In this document: positions 1 through 10,076 of the stretch, in pieces
Numbering within the stretch: position 1 is the stretch's first letter
How the letters are laid out: each line of letters begins with the position of its first letter
NCBI RefSeq assembly: GCF_004336635.1
Contig: NZ_SJXH01000010.1
Location: forward strand, 20,217-84,216
DNA from: Acinetobacter sp. ANC 4862
Lineage (GTDB): Bacteria; Pseudomonadota; Gammaproteobacteria; Pseudomonadales; Moraxellaceae
Length of the DNA stretch: 64,000 nucleotides
Reading direction: 5' to 3'
Position numbers and translations under genes: made by a program
Notes under the pieces: model-generated
Told to the model about the DNA's origin: nothing
The model's database searches: none
What the model saw: the letters and a program-made list of their open reading frames with translations, nothing else

Positions 1-440
1 TTAATATCGAATAATGCTTTAACTTCAAATTGAAATTCAGTATCCAAAACCGTATCAATGATGCATAAGTTTTCACTAAATACTGCTTCGACCTCAAAAC
101 TAAAGCTCGTATCTAAAACAGTATCGATTTGGCCAATGACATCAGTATTTTCTTTAAAGACCGCAACTACATCAAAGCTGAATTCAGTGTCGAGTACCGT
201 GTCTATAACTGCAGTATTTACACCACTGTCAGCATAAATTGCAGTGATTTCAAAACTAAACTCAGCATCTAATACTGTGTCGATTACAGCAGATACATCA
301 TCCCCAAAATTGAGATTGGTCGAGCCATCGGCTAAGTGCTCAAAATTGAGAATAATGTTATGGCTGTCGGTATTATCGGGTTTAAAGTTTAAGTTTAGGT
401 TGTGCGCATCAACGGTGCCGAGCTTATTTTTAAAATCCAC
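1..440 (-). CDS. Tandem-repeat virion protein, partial (C-terminus off-window)
   Basis: An open frame starts at GTG 440 and stays open to the window edge. An AGGG-type ribosome site lies 7 bases upstream, and an in-frame stop just upstream excludes a longer start. The visible 146 residues begin with a strand-rich part containing LNLNF, IILNF and NLNF. Four copies of a unit then follow, each starting with IDTVLD and continuing as EFSFEVxAVF, at about 284-207, 206-129, 128-60 and 59-1 (26, 26, 23 and at least 19 residues). The copies differ mostly at synonymous positions, so the repeat is kept at protein level. It lies downstream of tail genes in a late operon, so a fibre, tip or receptor-binding role is a reasonable inference, but no family was recognised. 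Confidence 0.75.
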   Translation of the reverse strand, partial: MDFKNKLGTVDAHNLNLNFKPDNTDSHNIILNFEHLADGSTNLNFGDDVSAVIDTVLDAEFSFEITAIYADSGVNTAVIDTVLDTEFSFDVVAVFKENTDVIGQIDTVLDTSFSFEVEAVFSENLCIIDTVLDTEFQFEVKALFDI

Positions 441-457
441 ATGAGCACCCTTTTAAT

Positions 458-844
458 TTAAGGTCTGAGTTTTATTGAAGTGATAGACAGCGTACCACCA
501 AGGGCTAGATTGGTATTGGCAAGCGTAATATCTGTGCCTACTATCAGATCGGCAGCTATTTCACCAGCGCCGTTGTAGATCCGTGCCCATGTTGCAGTGC
601 CCGACTTAATCACGGTTGCAGTATCGGTTGGGTGAAATTCTACATAAGTGGACGTGGTTTCTTTAATACAAGGCTCCGGAAATGTGAGTGTCACTAGAGC
701 ACTGTTTGAATCTGCTGCAACAGTAGGGCTGACTGGCTGCACACCTTCATAAAAAATAACGGTAGCACTTTGGCTACCGTTATCCATAAATTCTGCAAAG
801 GCTTGAATCATGGCAAGCTTTGATTTAATTGACGATTGACTCAT
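458..844 (-). CDS. Hypothetical late virion-associated protein
   Basis: A 128-residue protein whose start overlaps the stop of the upstream gene by four bases, so it is co-translated within the tail operon. It has no signal peptide or membrane segment. The middle and C-terminal half are threonine/alanine-rich with alternating hydrophobic residues, suggesting a beta fold. The family is not recognised. Position between tail-tip genes and the repeat protein suggests a minor tail or tip component, which is inference from context only. Confidence 0.7.
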   Translation of the reverse strand: MSQSSIKSKLAMIQAFAEFMDNGSQSATVIFYEGVQPVSPTVAADSNSALVTLTFPEPCIKETTSTYVEFHPTDTATVIKSGTATWARIYNGAGEIAADLIVGTDITLANTNLALGGTLSITSIKLRP

Positions 845-1107
845 TTCGCACCTACATTATCTTGAGCTGTCGCATTAAAGATTTTGTTTTCATCCACACC
901 AACAATTAAATATGCAGCATCGTATGGCAGGTATGCTTTATAAACACCATCCTCATTGCTTTTAATTTGCTTAAGCAGTGCGCCGCTATTGCGACTATAT
1001 ATACGCACCATTTTTGATTTTGCTACACCCAGTTCTAATGTACGCCCCGAAATTAGCTTAACTTTAGGCGTTGAGTAGCCTGCATGTGTAATCTTCATTG
1101 TGCTCAT
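841..1107 (-). CDS. Small beta-rich tail-region protein
   Basis: An 88-residue protein with a GGAG ribosome site 5-8 bases before its ATG. The centre (VRIYSRNSGALLKQI ... GVYKAYLP ... YLIVGVDE) has the look of a carboxypeptidase-regulatory or Ig-like fold often found in phage tail accessory proteins. It overlaps both neighbours by four bases. The function is unknown; a small tip or fibre accessory protein is possible. Confidence 0.65.
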   Translation of the reverse strand: MSTMKITHAGYSTPKVKLISGRTLELGVAKSKMVRIYSRNSGALLKQIKSNEDGVYKAYLPYDAAYLIVGVDENKIFNATAQDNVGAK

Positions 1108-2342
1108 AAAGACTCCATAGCAAACGCATAGTTTTGTGAACCAAAGTTTCCGTTATACAACGAAAGACATTTGATTTTTCCATCGTCCGTGAAATACGTT
1201 CCGTTTCTACCGCCCCCCATCTGCATTCGTGCAAACGGAATTGAGCCACGGAAAACCATGCTGCTATCTAAGATTGGCATTTGTAGTAAAAAATTACTTG
1301 ATGATGTAGCATCAATCGCAGTGTTATTGGTCATAAATCCTAAAGCGATAGGGCGTGATATTTTTTGATCTTGCCGCAATGCTGAATTGTTATACCACAG
1401 CAACCCAGCTTGTGCTTGGCTTGCAGCGTCACCTGGGCCTGTTGAGTTGTTAAATCCTGTCATTAACCCGCCGCGCGCTGCTGCATATCGGTTTTGAGCT
1501 TGCGTCGGGTTAAAGTTAAGACCTGTTGCAGCTAATATGGCATTTGCACCGCGTATTTCTGCATCATAAAATTCAAATAAACCATAAAGTGCATTGTACC
1601 ATTGGTTTTGAACACTGAGAAGCATGGATTTACCATCTACTACTAGATCAAAAGTACGACCACCTGCAGCTGGCGCCTGTGTATCATTACGCTGGTCATA
1701 GGCATTACCATACTGCGGATTTGCGTAATACCACTTCGCACAGCCATGATATGTGCCATCCCAACCCCAGTTATTGGCATCTTCAGGTAGTTGATTTCCA
1801 ACAATCGTATTAATGTCGGTCATGTTTTCAACGAGACCGACTTTTGCAAATTTAGCCCCAGCAGTTGCTGCACCAATGCTACAAAAATCATGCACAAGTA
1901 AGATTAACCCAAGTGATTCAGGGTCGGTTGAGCGATATGCGCGTTTTGGCTCAGTAGATTCGCTCGGTGTTTGATGCACAATTTCAAAATCTGCGGGTGC
2001 TGTAAAACACGATGCCGTACCAGAAATAACTATTGGATGCTCAGCTGTGCACTCAATCGTAATTGAGCTAGTGTCAGCACTTAGGACTTTATGGTCACCA
2101 TTCCATCCATTTGTAGAGCCTGCAATGCGCACCACTTGTCGATCAATAAAACCGTGACCACTACCAAGATTAATTGTTGCTGTGATAGATTCTGCATTGG
2201 CTTTGGATAAGCCCAAAACAGGCACATGGTTAAAGCCATGCACCAATACCGCATCAAGCAAATTGATCATCGAACCCCAATTGTTGGTTAATTGCGGGAT
2301 TCCATTCATTGAGTTTTGATAATGTTTTACTAATCCAGTCAT
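1104..2342 (-). CDS. Tail-tip/fibre region protein, unrecognised family
   Basis: A protein of about 412 residues. The ATG at 2342 (MTGLVKHY) is preferred because the longer frame runs into the terminator-like hairpin at 2355-2380; an ATG at 2354 is the alternative. The N-terminal 130 residues look like a beta domain (GFIDRQVVRIAGS), followed by an aromatic- and glycine-rich region (NNWGWDGTYHGCAKWYYAN). It follows two other large tail proteins in the operon. It is probably a structural or host-contact protein of the tail tip, but no catalytic motif was identified. Confidence 0.7.
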   Translation of the reverse strand: MTGLVKHYQNSMNGIPQLTNNWGSMINLLDAVLVHGFNHVPVLGLSKANAESITATINLGSGHGFIDRQVVRIAGSTNGWNGDHKVLSADTSSITIECTAEHPIVISGTASCFTAPADFEIVHQTPSESTEPKRAYRSTDPESLGLILLVHDFCSIGAATAGAKFAKVGLVENMTDINTIVGNQLPEDANNWGWDGTYHGCAKWYYANPQYGNAYDQRNDTQAPAAGGRTFDLVVDGKSMLLSVQNQWYNALYGLFEFYDAEIRGANAILAATGLNFNPTQAQNRYAAARGGLMTGFNNSTGPGDAASQAQAGLLWYNNSALRQDQKISRPIALGFMTNNTAIDATSSSNFLLQMPILDSSMVFRGSIPFARMQMGGGRNGTYFTDDGKIKCLSLYNGNFGSQNYAFAMESL

Positions 2343-2354
2343 ATTTTTACCCAT

Positions 2355-2380
2355 AAAAAAAGACCGCATATAGCGGTCAT
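2355..2380 (-). terminator. Intrinsic terminator-like hairpin
   Basis: A perfect 6-bp stem (GACCGC/GCGGTC, 5-base loop) is followed on the minus strand by seven T. It lies between the 539-residue tail gene and the next gene's ribosome site. Confidence 0.7.
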
Positions 2381-2396
2381 ATCTGTGTTTGATTTT

Positions 2397-4016
2397 TTAC
2401 AACACACGGTCAATATCACCGCGTAGCATGATCTGGAATTGATCTGAAATAACAGTAGGCTCGGATTGCTTCACGGTGCGAATCACCCAGACCGGGAAGT
2501 TTGAAGCGATTGTATTGAAGCGCAGCACATTGCCATTGGCCCATCCGGCACCCCAACCTTCTTTCTTTATGATGAAGTACGGCACACCAGTGACAGGATT
2601 GATTGGGGCATAATCTGCATTTGTTGTGCCTATGCCAATCTGACCGGAGTATTCGCCAATACAACGAAAATCTGTTGCGCTGGTAAACTGGATATACCAG
2701 CGTTCCTGAATAGCACCCTTATTGGTGACTTGGATCGGATACAAAGCATCGTTGTAATTAGCTGGAATTGTTGCACCTACAGGCTCATCCGCCCAAGTAC
2801 CACTCCATGAACCTTGCACAAACTTTCGTGTATAGCGTGCCTGCATATCCCCAATGACCAAAGCAGATCCGACAATGGTATCCACCGCATCATAGTTATG
2901 GGTTAGAGGCTTGGTAAATGTTAGCTGACCATTAATCTGTACATCACGGATTAAGCCCATATCCTGATAGCGGTATTTCACTTTTAGTGGTGCAACCAGA
3001 TTACCCAGCACAAAATCACCACCAAGCGTCACACGGCCGTAGTCATAATCAACTGTGTATAAATCGAAAGCTACTTTCGTTCCGTTAGCATCTTCCAGTT
3101 CTGCCCATGAAATGCGCTGATCATTCATGTTGTAGGTAGTGCCCGCAATCGCACTTGGCAACTCTTGCACCTTGCTTGAGCTGACAATACCAATACCGCC
3201 TGTGCGGAAAATTGGCACCCGACCATCAATCGGTAAACGTGTTGCTGACAAACCTAAAATTTCAGAATCTAGCGGAATATAAGTATAAGCCACTGCGTTA
3301 TAGCGTACTGATGAAGCATCGACCCAAACTGGAATATTGATATAGATGTCCACCCCTTCCTGATATTCAAGCAATGGATCATACCAATCGTTCGCTTCAA
3401 TCTCAGCTCTATTTGCTTCGGTTATTTTGGTTTTGGTATAGAAATAAATACTGACAAAGCCATTGTCCCAATTCACCTGACCATGCGCCCGGCTAGTTTC
3501 AATTACGCCATTTTCATCCGCAGTCAGTGTGAGTTGACCGTATTCAAGCGATGTCACGATAATAGTCATCGACTGTGGGCGAACCGGAATGATTGGTGTT
3601 CTAAAGCTGATCTTATTGATTGGCGGTAGATCGGTTGTGGTAATCAAGGACTCCAGTGTTAATGAGTTGGTTTGCCCTGGTGTCCATGAGCTCAACTCAA
3701 TTTCACCAGTACCCAAGCGAATCACACCCGATTGAATACCACTGCCGTTACTTGGGTTGATGTCGCGATAAATCAAACCGTCACGATCAATAAAAGTGCT
3801 GTCACCTAGTTTAAAGCGTACCGATCCAGATAAAATCTGCTCGCTAAAGCCATAGGTGAGATCAAGCTTTAAGTCACCACTTGTTATGGATTTTGTGCCA
3901 GATGTACTGCCGGAAGCATCGCGGTAATGCGCTTTAATTCCTGTCGTTTCAGAAAAAGCTTTGTATGTTGTATTTCCAAGAGCAACACTACTTGGCTGTG
4001 ATTGATAAATTGTCAT
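2397..4016 (-). CDS. Large tail structural protein (tail tip/baseplate region)
   Basis: A 539-residue protein, strongly beta in character throughout, with no signal peptide or membrane segment. It shares style and neighbourhood with the 682-residue protein just upstream (repeated YxxGxVxxxxxxxxG-type strands, such as VDYDYGRVTLGGDFVLG). Two such large proteins downstream of the tape measure match the tail-tip proteins of Mu-like siphophages of the B3/D3112 type; that comparison is from memory and was not tested. The exact role (hub, distal tail or central fibre) cannot be decided from sequence. Confidence 0.75.
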   Translation of the reverse strand: MTIYQSQPSSVALGNTTYKAFSETTGIKAHYRDASGSTSGTKSITSGDLKLDLTYGFSEQILSGSVRFKLGDSTFIDRDGLIYRDINPSNGSGIQSGVIRLGTGEIELSSWTPGQTNSLTLESLITTTDLPPINKISFRTPIIPVRPQSMTIIVTSLEYGQLTLTADENGVIETSRAHGQVNWDNGFVSIYFYTKTKITEANRAEIEANDWYDPLLEYQEGVDIYINIPVWVDASSVRYNAVAYTYIPLDSEILGLSATRLPIDGRVPIFRTGGIGIVSSSKVQELPSAIAGTTYNMNDQRISWAELEDANGTKVAFDLYTVDYDYGRVTLGGDFVLGNLVAPLKVKYRYQDMGLIRDVQINGQLTFTKPLTHNYDAVDTIVGSALVIGDMQARYTRKFVQGSWSGTWADEPVGATIPANYNDALYPIQVTNKGAIQERWYIQFTSATDFRCIGEYSGQIGIGTTNADYAPINPVTGVPYFIIKKEGWGAGWANGNVLRFNTIASNFPVWVIRTVKQSEPTVISDQFQIMLRGDIDRVL

Positions 4017-4026
4017 ATTTCCTCAC

Positions 4027-6075
4027 TTAACCTGCAACATAATTTGCCCAGGGGTTTGACTGTGGCTTATAGCTAGTGGTTGCTGTAGCCGTTGGTAGTG
4101 ATGAACTCGAGCCACTTTGGGTTGAGCTGGAGAGACTAAAAGTCTCAGGTGTCTTTTCATAGAAAGATGAAGTTAAAACAACCGGAGTCATACTTACCGC
4201 GCCAGTCGAATAGTTGACTGTCCCTTGCACCTGACCAAAAGCATCAATAAGTGAGCCAGAACCATTGTCTGTAACAACAAGCGTAATCGTGTCACCTAAT
4301 GCCGATGTGAGTGGAACCTCAATCATGACCGAGTTGGGTTGCAGTGCTGCACCAGTACCAACGGTAAATGCGAGTTGCTGACTTGCATTTGGAATAGCTG
4401 CTGGCACATCCTGAATTTTTGCATCACCAAACTGATAGCTAAAATTAAATACAGTACCTTTTTGCGGTAACTGATTTGGAATCAAAGCACCTTTACCTAA
4501 TGCAAAATTAATAAAGCCTGTTGCATCACCAGTAAATTTACCCGCATTATTTGAAGTTGCTGTTTTTGTCACACCCTCCAATACCCAAGTCACTGTCACA
4601 CTACCGGCTAGAATAGCCTCTTGCACAAGATTGAAATCAAACTTCGCAGGCAGTACAGGTAAATTGGCTCGCTGATAAGTTGCAATCGGTGTGCCCCAGT
4701 TCAACAAAATTGGTGTGTCTACATCAGGAAGCGCACCAGTGGTCAACAGCCATGAACCAGTTTCATAATTAATCATGCCGGAACCAAACGAAGGGCTAGC
4801 AGCTTTCAACTGACCTGAACCATCGTCTTTAAGCTCATAAAATTTGCCTTGTGACATATATGAAATCGATAAAGCACCAGGTGCTGGAATCGGAATCAAA
4901 ACCCCTGTCCAGTTTGTACCTTGGTTATTCTGAGTCACCGGAATAGCATGACTTTGGTAATACTGATTTGGTGCAGCTGCTGGCTTGAATGTGATATTTA
5001 AGCTCATGGTTCCGGCTGGAACTGCGGAAGTCCATTGGATCAGGCCACGCTGGTAATCAATCGTTCCAACTTGAGTGCCTTGGGTATTTTTAAGCAAGCC
5101 GCCCTGATCGGTAATCTGCTGGCCCTGCAAAGTGAATGACATACTTGACGGAATCACTGCAGAGCCAATGTAGAGGTTTTGACTAACCCCGATGACCATA
5201 TTGGGATAATTGGCTGTAATAGTGCCTATGTTGCCAGAAACCAGTACCATACTTTCACCGGCAGCGTTCACATCAATGATGGGTGTTTCAGTCTGGGCCG
5301 ATGGAATCAGCTGGGCAAAGATACTTTTGGCATTGACGGTAAACTCACCCACACCCGCATCAGAAGCCAACGCGGTAGATGAGTAGTACAGGCCAGTATC
5401 AGCAACAATGGTGTCGCGGATGATAGTTTTTGATGTGCCGCCTGAATACCATTGACGAGCAGACAAACCAACAAAATCAATTCCCAAAGCATCATTTAAT
5501 GAGTAAGTGGCAATCTTGTATTCCACGTTTTTGCCATCCACTACCATAATGGCAGTGCGAGTCTCAACTTTTGTGATGCGAACATACTGTTCACGCTCCA
5601 AAGCTTTGCCTTCATCACTAATTAGGACAATCGTATCCCCAACGGATGATTCAACCTCTTGCGGGAACATAGCCACCTGCAGTGATGACATGCCTTTCCA
5701 GTGCGTATCGAGCGGCGTGCCGGCAATCTGACCACCCTTAGCTGAATAATTCTCGACCCGGTTCTGGGCAGACTGGCGTTCATCGGTCCAGTTCTTGGTA
5801 CTGAAAAGCAGTGCTGACACGTTTGGATCTTCTGGTAGTTCAGATAGAAAGACCGTTGCGCCCATCAAGAGGTCAGTGTCTTCAGTCGTGACGGCAGGAA
5901 AGACCTTGCGCATGGATACATCACCCATGGTTCGATCCATTTCTGACACATCATTAAACAGGTTGTTACTAATGCCATCCTGCACCACCACACCAGAATA
6001 TTTACCACCGCCATCCGAGTTATCAGTCAAGCGTTCAGACTTGTAAATCACTAAATCTTTGGTTTCAATCGCCAT
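4027..6075 (-). CDS. Large tail structural protein
   Basis: A 682-residue protein starting MAIETKDLVIYKSERLTD. The N-terminal 230 residues look like an assembly domain. The rest contains several repeated beta modules with the pattern GTIDYQRGLIQWTSAVPAGT, MINYETGSWLLTTG and GTVNYSTGAVSM, spaced along the chain. Such strand-turn repeats fit a tail-tip protein. It lies directly downstream of the small protein that follows the tape measure, with an 11-base overlap. A short serine/threonine-rich C-terminus is seen. Confidence 0.75.
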   Translation of the reverse strand: MAIETKDLVIYKSERLTDNSDGGGKYSGVVVQDGISNNLFNDVSEMDRTMGDVSMRKVFPAVTTEDTDLLMGATVFLSELPEDPNVSALLFSTKNWTDERQSAQNRVENYSAKGGQIAGTPLDTHWKGMSSLQVAMFPQEVESSVGDTIVLISDEGKALEREQYVRITKVETRTAIMVVDGKNVEYKIATYSLNDALGIDFVGLSARQWYSGGTSKTIIRDTIVADTGLYYSSTALASDAGVGEFTVNAKSIFAQLIPSAQTETPIIDVNAAGESMVLVSGNIGTITANYPNMVIGVSQNLYIGSAVIPSSMSFTLQGQQITDQGGLLKNTQGTQVGTIDYQRGLIQWTSAVPAGTMSLNITFKPAAAPNQYYQSHAIPVTQNNQGTNWTGVLIPIPAPGALSISYMSQGKFYELKDDGSGQLKAASPSFGSGMINYETGSWLLTTGALPDVDTPILLNWGTPIATYQRANLPVLPAKFDFNLVQEAILAGSVTVTWVLEGVTKTATSNNAGKFTGDATGFINFALGKGALIPNQLPQKGTVFNFSYQFGDAKIQDVPAAIPNASQQLAFTVGTGAALQPNSVMIEVPLTSALGDTITLVVTDNGSGSLIDAFGQVQGTVNYSTGAVSMTPVVLTSSFYEKTPETFSLSSSTQSGSSSSLPTATATTSYKPQSNPWANYVAG

Positions 6076-6484
6076 CGTTTAACTCCGTAAAGCGCAAGGT
6101 CACGTTGTAATAATCATCCAGTGATACCGCTGGAATTCCTTTCACTGGATCAGCTTCTAAAGCCCCATCCTGGTGATTAAATTTGACGGTGAACTGACGG
6201 TTGTCATGAGGCTGCTCAAACTGCAATTTGAAATTCTCATCCTGCAACTTAGACCACTCCAAAACAGTTCGTAATTCACGCAGCTTGATCCAACCCATGC
6301 CTGTATCAGCCGGTTGCAAAGTGATAGGCCGTCCAGACTTCTTTTTGCCTTCCTGAATCTGCAAAGTACCATCCATGGCGTAGGCTTGATTCTGTTCAAT
6401 GGCTTTCCATGAAAATTCATCAGGCCATAAAAAACCGTCCTCTAATGGGACGGTTTCTGATGTTGCTAAGCGAACGAGCTTCAT
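6065..6484 (-). CDS. Small tail protein downstream of tape measure
   Basis: A 139-residue protein encoded immediately after the tape measure gene (four-base overlap). In siphophages this position usually encodes a distal-tail or tail-tip adaptor protein. The sequence (LATSETVPLEDGFLWPDEFSW at the start, VSLDDYYNVTLRFTELND at the end) is compatible with a compact beta protein. Assignment as a tail adaptor rests on order and size, not on a recognised domain. Confidence 0.7.
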   Translation of the reverse strand: MKLVRLATSETVPLEDGFLWPDEFSWKAIEQNQAYAMDGTLQIQEGKKKSGRPITLQPADTGMGWIKLRELRTVLEWSKLQDENFKLQFEQPHDNRQFTVKFNHQDGALEADPVKGIPAVSLDDYYNVTLRFTELNDGD

Positions 6485-9400
6485 GTTGATTTCGCCTGTG
6501 TTTTAAGTTGTTTGATCAGTTGATTCATTGCAGATTCTTGTTCTGCTGATCCTGACAATGAGAGTGTTTGACCACCAAAGCTAATGTTGTAATTAACGTC
6601 TTTGGATGCATTGGTTGTGGCTGGGCTTGCAATAGGCATACTCACATTAGGAGCAAGGCTATTCACATCTACAGGCTTGGTTGAAGGGCCTGTCGACACA
6701 AGATTACTGGCAGTCATTTGACGCATCAGCTCATTAATTTTGTTTGTACCGTGCTGAGTGGTTAAGCCTTTAGAGGCTGCATTATTGTACTCAGCATTAA
6801 TTAGTGCTTTGACTGCTAAACTTCCATCCTTGCCCAATCCTTGCTCTTTAGCAGCACGATCTGCTGACATTGCTTCAGACCAGATTGAACCTGCCAATTT
6901 CTCTGCCTCTTTATCGCTATAGCCCTTACTTTTAAGCTGCGATAAAACATCAGCCTTACTGTATGAGTCGTAATCATAAATCCCTTTGCTTAATGATTCG
7001 CCTTGGCGTTTCATTTCAGCCCTAAACTTATCGGTTGAAGCTTGAGCTGCATCAATTGCCTGCTCCCATTCCGATTTAACGCTTTGGGCTTCTTCACGTG
7101 CCACCTGACCAAGACTTCTAAAGCCATCTTTTGCACCGTCTGTAGCACTGCGAGTACGATGAATCGACTGCTCAATATCAGACATAGCCTTAACTGACTT
7201 TTTGCCAGTTTCATCTACCTGTGTAGCTAAACCACTCGCTCCTAATTTCGACTCATACAAAGCAATTTTAACTGCATCCCCAGAAGCATAAATTTTATCC
7301 GCCATGTTAATTAATGCTTGTTTGATTTGCTCAGCAGATGCTGTCCCACTATTTTGCATCACATTGAACGCTTTCATTTGTGCATCAGCCATTTTCCCGG
7401 CTTCTTCACGAGATGTTATGCCAAGCAGTCTGTAAGCTTTTTCAACCTCAGAAATATTTTTAGGTAGCTTGCCATTCACTTCATCAAGATAGCGCATCCC
7501 CATTTCAACCTGTTTGGCAGAAAAGACACCTTGATTACCGAACTCAACCAATCCCTTCTTTGCTAGATCAATTTCGGCTTGGCTTTTAGCCTCTTCAGTC
7601 CACTTTTGCCAAGCTTCATAAGTTACTTCACCCGCCTGCTTGCCCGTAACCCCCAAGCCCTCTAAGCCAGCAACAAAACTATTAACATTGGTTTCACCTG
7701 CTTTAAATTTCTCTGAAACCCTATTTAAAGAAACATCTAAATCTATCCCGAGGGCAGCCGCGGCTTTACGAGCCTTATCTGTTGCATTGCTTTGACCTTC
7801 AGTGGCTACAACAGCCTCTTGCATAGCCTTAACAACCACTTTTCCAGTGCTATCAAACTCAGCCTGTAATCCCTGAGCCGCCAGTTGGGCATTCAAAACC
7901 TTTAGCTGTGCCATGCCAGCAGCATCAGCCGACTGAATCATTGCATTTGCAACAGTCTGTGCAGCTTGAATTTTGGCATCGGTGATTTTCTGACTTTCAG
8001 CCTGATAGGCCTTTTCCTTAGCGTCAAGCTCAGCTAAACCCTTTGTGGCTAAATCAATAGAGGCTTGGTTGCCAGTTTTACGTGCATCGAATAGCTGTTG
8101 CTCTAATTGAATACGCTCGTCACTTATCGCTTTGTAGTCAGCCTTATGCTTTTCCTCTTTGGCTTTGAGTTCATCTAGGGTTTTTTGGCTATCAGCTATG
8201 CGCTCTTGGTTTGCTTCTTCTTCAGTCTGACGGATTTCTCGGATTGCTTCTCGTGTCGCTGACTTGCTCTCAAGTGCCAACCGATTTGCCTCAGATGCAT
8301 TCTTTTCAGCCTGTCTGAATAACGCATCAGATGCATTTTGCGCTTGTGCAGCAAGATCATCAAAACCGAAGAAATCAAGAACCGAAGCGCTAAGTGCGTG
8401 AATACCACCTGAAATAAATTGAATGCCAGCAAGAAGTAACTTAAGCGCAATATTTAGACCTGTAGCTGCGTCTGAAACTACACCTAGAGCGATTTTAAAA
8501 ACATTAAATAATGTAGTTATCCCGCTTACTTCCTCTTTGCCATTTAAGATTGCGTTAAATAGTGGTGCAATAGCATCTAATACAGATGAGAAGGCACTCC
8601 AACCAGTTTCTGCCATTCCAGCTAGGCTCGATATGACCGTTTTAATCGTATCGTATACAGCCGATAAAGTGCTTTGGATGGATTCAATTGTAGAGGGATC
8701 AATCTCAGATAACTTATCTTGGAACCAACCAACTCCCGCAGCTACATCATCAAAGAATAATTTTAGAATCCCTAAATTATCCGCAATGACTGATAGGGCA
8801 TTTGCTACCGTTGCACTTGATCCATTGGCCTGATCCATCTCTCCAATAAGAATTTGCCATGATGTTGAAATCTTTTGCAGTGCATTGCTGATGGTAGTAG
8901 GAAATTGATCAAAGGTTTGTTGAACAGCATCTTTTTGACTTAATAAGGCTTTATAGACACGCTCTGCACCTAGTTCGCCGTTGTCAGCCATCTTCTTAAG
9001 TTCGCCAGTGGTTACTCCTAAACCACGCGCTAGTGCTTCAGCAACGCCGTAGCCGTTTTCCATCATGGAGTTGTATTCTTCTCCACGTAGGGTGCCTTGC
9101 TGCATGCTCTGGATAAATTGGGCTGTAAATGCTTCACTAGCTTGTGCTGATGCACCACTTGTTTGTATGGCTTGGTTAATGGTTTTGGTTAAATCTAAGG
9201 AGTTCTGTTGTGTCATCCCCATGTCTTTACCGACAGCATTCAGCCTTGAGAACAGATCACCGGTAGCATCAAGACTTGAGTTGGTCATCAATGCAATTTG
9301 ATGAACACCGGCCATTGCAGATTTGAAGTTACCCCCATCTTTAGTGGCAATATTGATTCGTGCTGAAAGATTTGTGTATGAGTCTGCTGCTTGGGCTAAT

Positions 9401-10020
9401 TCACGGATACCCAGCCCAACACCAAGTGCCCCCATTGCACCAACGAGTGCGGTCACAGCAAACTTCGCACCATTAAGCCCTTTTTGCGCTGTTTGTGCTG
9501 CTGTATCAGTATTTTTTAAGCTGGTATTTGCTCGACCTACTTCGCCCTGAAAATTATTAAATGCTTGATCCGCTTGTTGAACTTCTTTTTCTAATTGATC
9601 AACTTGCACCTTGGCTTTTTCAATATCTGCAGGCGACGCATTGGTTGCTGAGAACTCCTGAAGTTTTTGTTTAGCCTGAGTTAAATCTGTTTTAAGTTGG
9701 CTTAAAGCCTTTTCAGCCTTATTCCCGAAATCAGTAAAATTTCCCGCTGTAGATTTAGCATTGTCACCGGCATCTTTAATAATGCCTGTAGCACTGGTAA
9801 GTGATTGAGTAAGCTTGTCTGCTAATTCACTTGTACCTTTAGGAACGATATTGCCAATTTCTTTAGAGGCTGATTCAGTGGCCTGTTTTAACTTGTCTGA
9901 TTCACTTCTGATTGAGTCAAAAACAGCCTTCATCACTGTTTCAGAATTTTTTGCAGTGCTTACCAACCCCTTGTTGTCAGCATCCAGCACCAATTTAAAT
10001 GTTAAGTTTTTTCCAGACAT
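6481..10020 (-). CDS. Tape measure protein
   Basis: An 1179-residue protein that sets tail length. Residues about 20-180 are coiled coil. Residues about 185-400 carry the conserved tape-measure N-terminal domain (LGIRELAQAADSYTNL, a long Gly/Ser/Gln-rich helical stretch, and TTISNALQKISTSWQ). Hydrophobic helices around 520-560 (IALKLLLAGIQFISGGIHAL) could cross the membrane during DNA injection. Alanine/glutamine/lysine-rich coiled coil follows. It is by far the longest gene in the prophage, as expected of a tape measure, and sits between the tail chaperone and tip genes. The accessory cassette at 10178-11518 splits it from the chaperone, which is unusual. Confidence 0.95.
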   Translation of the reverse strand: MSGKNLTFKLVLDADNKGLVSTAKNSETVMKAVFDSIRSESDKLKQATESASKEIGNIVPKGTSELADKLTQSLTSATGIIKDAGDNAKSTAGNFTDFGNKAEKALSQLKTDLTQAKQKLQEFSATNASPADIEKAKVQVDQLEKEVQQADQAFNNFQGEVGRANTSLKNTDTAAQTAQKGLNGAKFAVTALVGAMGALGVGLGIRELAQAADSYTNLSARINIATKDGGNFKSAMAGVHQIALMTNSSLDATGDLFSRLNAVGKDMGMTQQNSLDLTKTINQAIQTSGASAQASEAFTAQFIQSMQQGTLRGEEYNSMMENGYGVAEALARGLGVTTGELKKMADNGELGAERVYKALLSQKDAVQQTFDQFPTTISNALQKISTSWQILIGEMDQANGSSATVANALSVIADNLGILKLFFDDVAAGVGWFQDKLSEIDPSTIESIQSTLSAVYDTIKTVISSLAGMAETGWSAFSSVLDAIAPLFNAILNGKEEVSGITTLFNVFKIALGVVSDAATGLNIALKLLLAGIQFISGGIHALSASVLDFFGFDDLAAQAQNASDALFRQAEKNASEANRLALESKSATREAIREIRQTEEEANQERIADSQKTLDELKAKEEKHKADYKAISDERIQLEQQLFDARKTGNQASIDLATKGLAELDAKEKAYQAESQKITDAKIQAAQTVANAMIQSADAAGMAQLKVLNAQLAAQGLQAEFDSTGKVVVKAMQEAVVATEGQSNATDKARKAAAALGIDLDVSLNRVSEKFKAGETNVNSFVAGLEGLGVTGKQAGEVTYEAWQKWTEEAKSQAEIDLAKKGLVEFGNQGVFSAKQVEMGMRYLDEVNGKLPKNISEVEKAYRLLGITSREEAGKMADAQMKAFNVMQNSGTASAEQIKQALINMADKIYASGDAVKIALYESKLGASGLATQVDETGKKSVKAMSDIEQSIHRTRSATDGAKDGFRSLGQVAREEAQSVKSEWEQAIDAAQASTDKFRAEMKRQGESLSKGIYDYDSYSKADVLSQLKSKGYSDKEAEKLAGSIWSEAMSADRAAKEQGLGKDGSLAVKALINAEYNNAASKGLTTQHGTNKINELMRQMTASNLVSTGPSTKPVDVNSLAPNVSMPIASPATTNASKDVNYNISFGGQTLSLSGSAEQESAMNQLIKQLKTQAKST

Positions 10021-10042
10021 GCTGACCTCTAAATTTTAGGCA

Positions 10043-10067
10043 TAAAAAAACCACCTTTCGGTGGTTG
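10043..10067 (-). terminator. Intrinsic terminator-like hairpin upstream of tape measure
   Basis: A 7-bp stem AACCACC/GGTGGTT with a four-base loop, followed on the minus strand by a run of T. It sits about 20 bases before the tape measure start codon. Confidence 0.75.
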
Positions 10068-10076
10068 GAATTTGGA

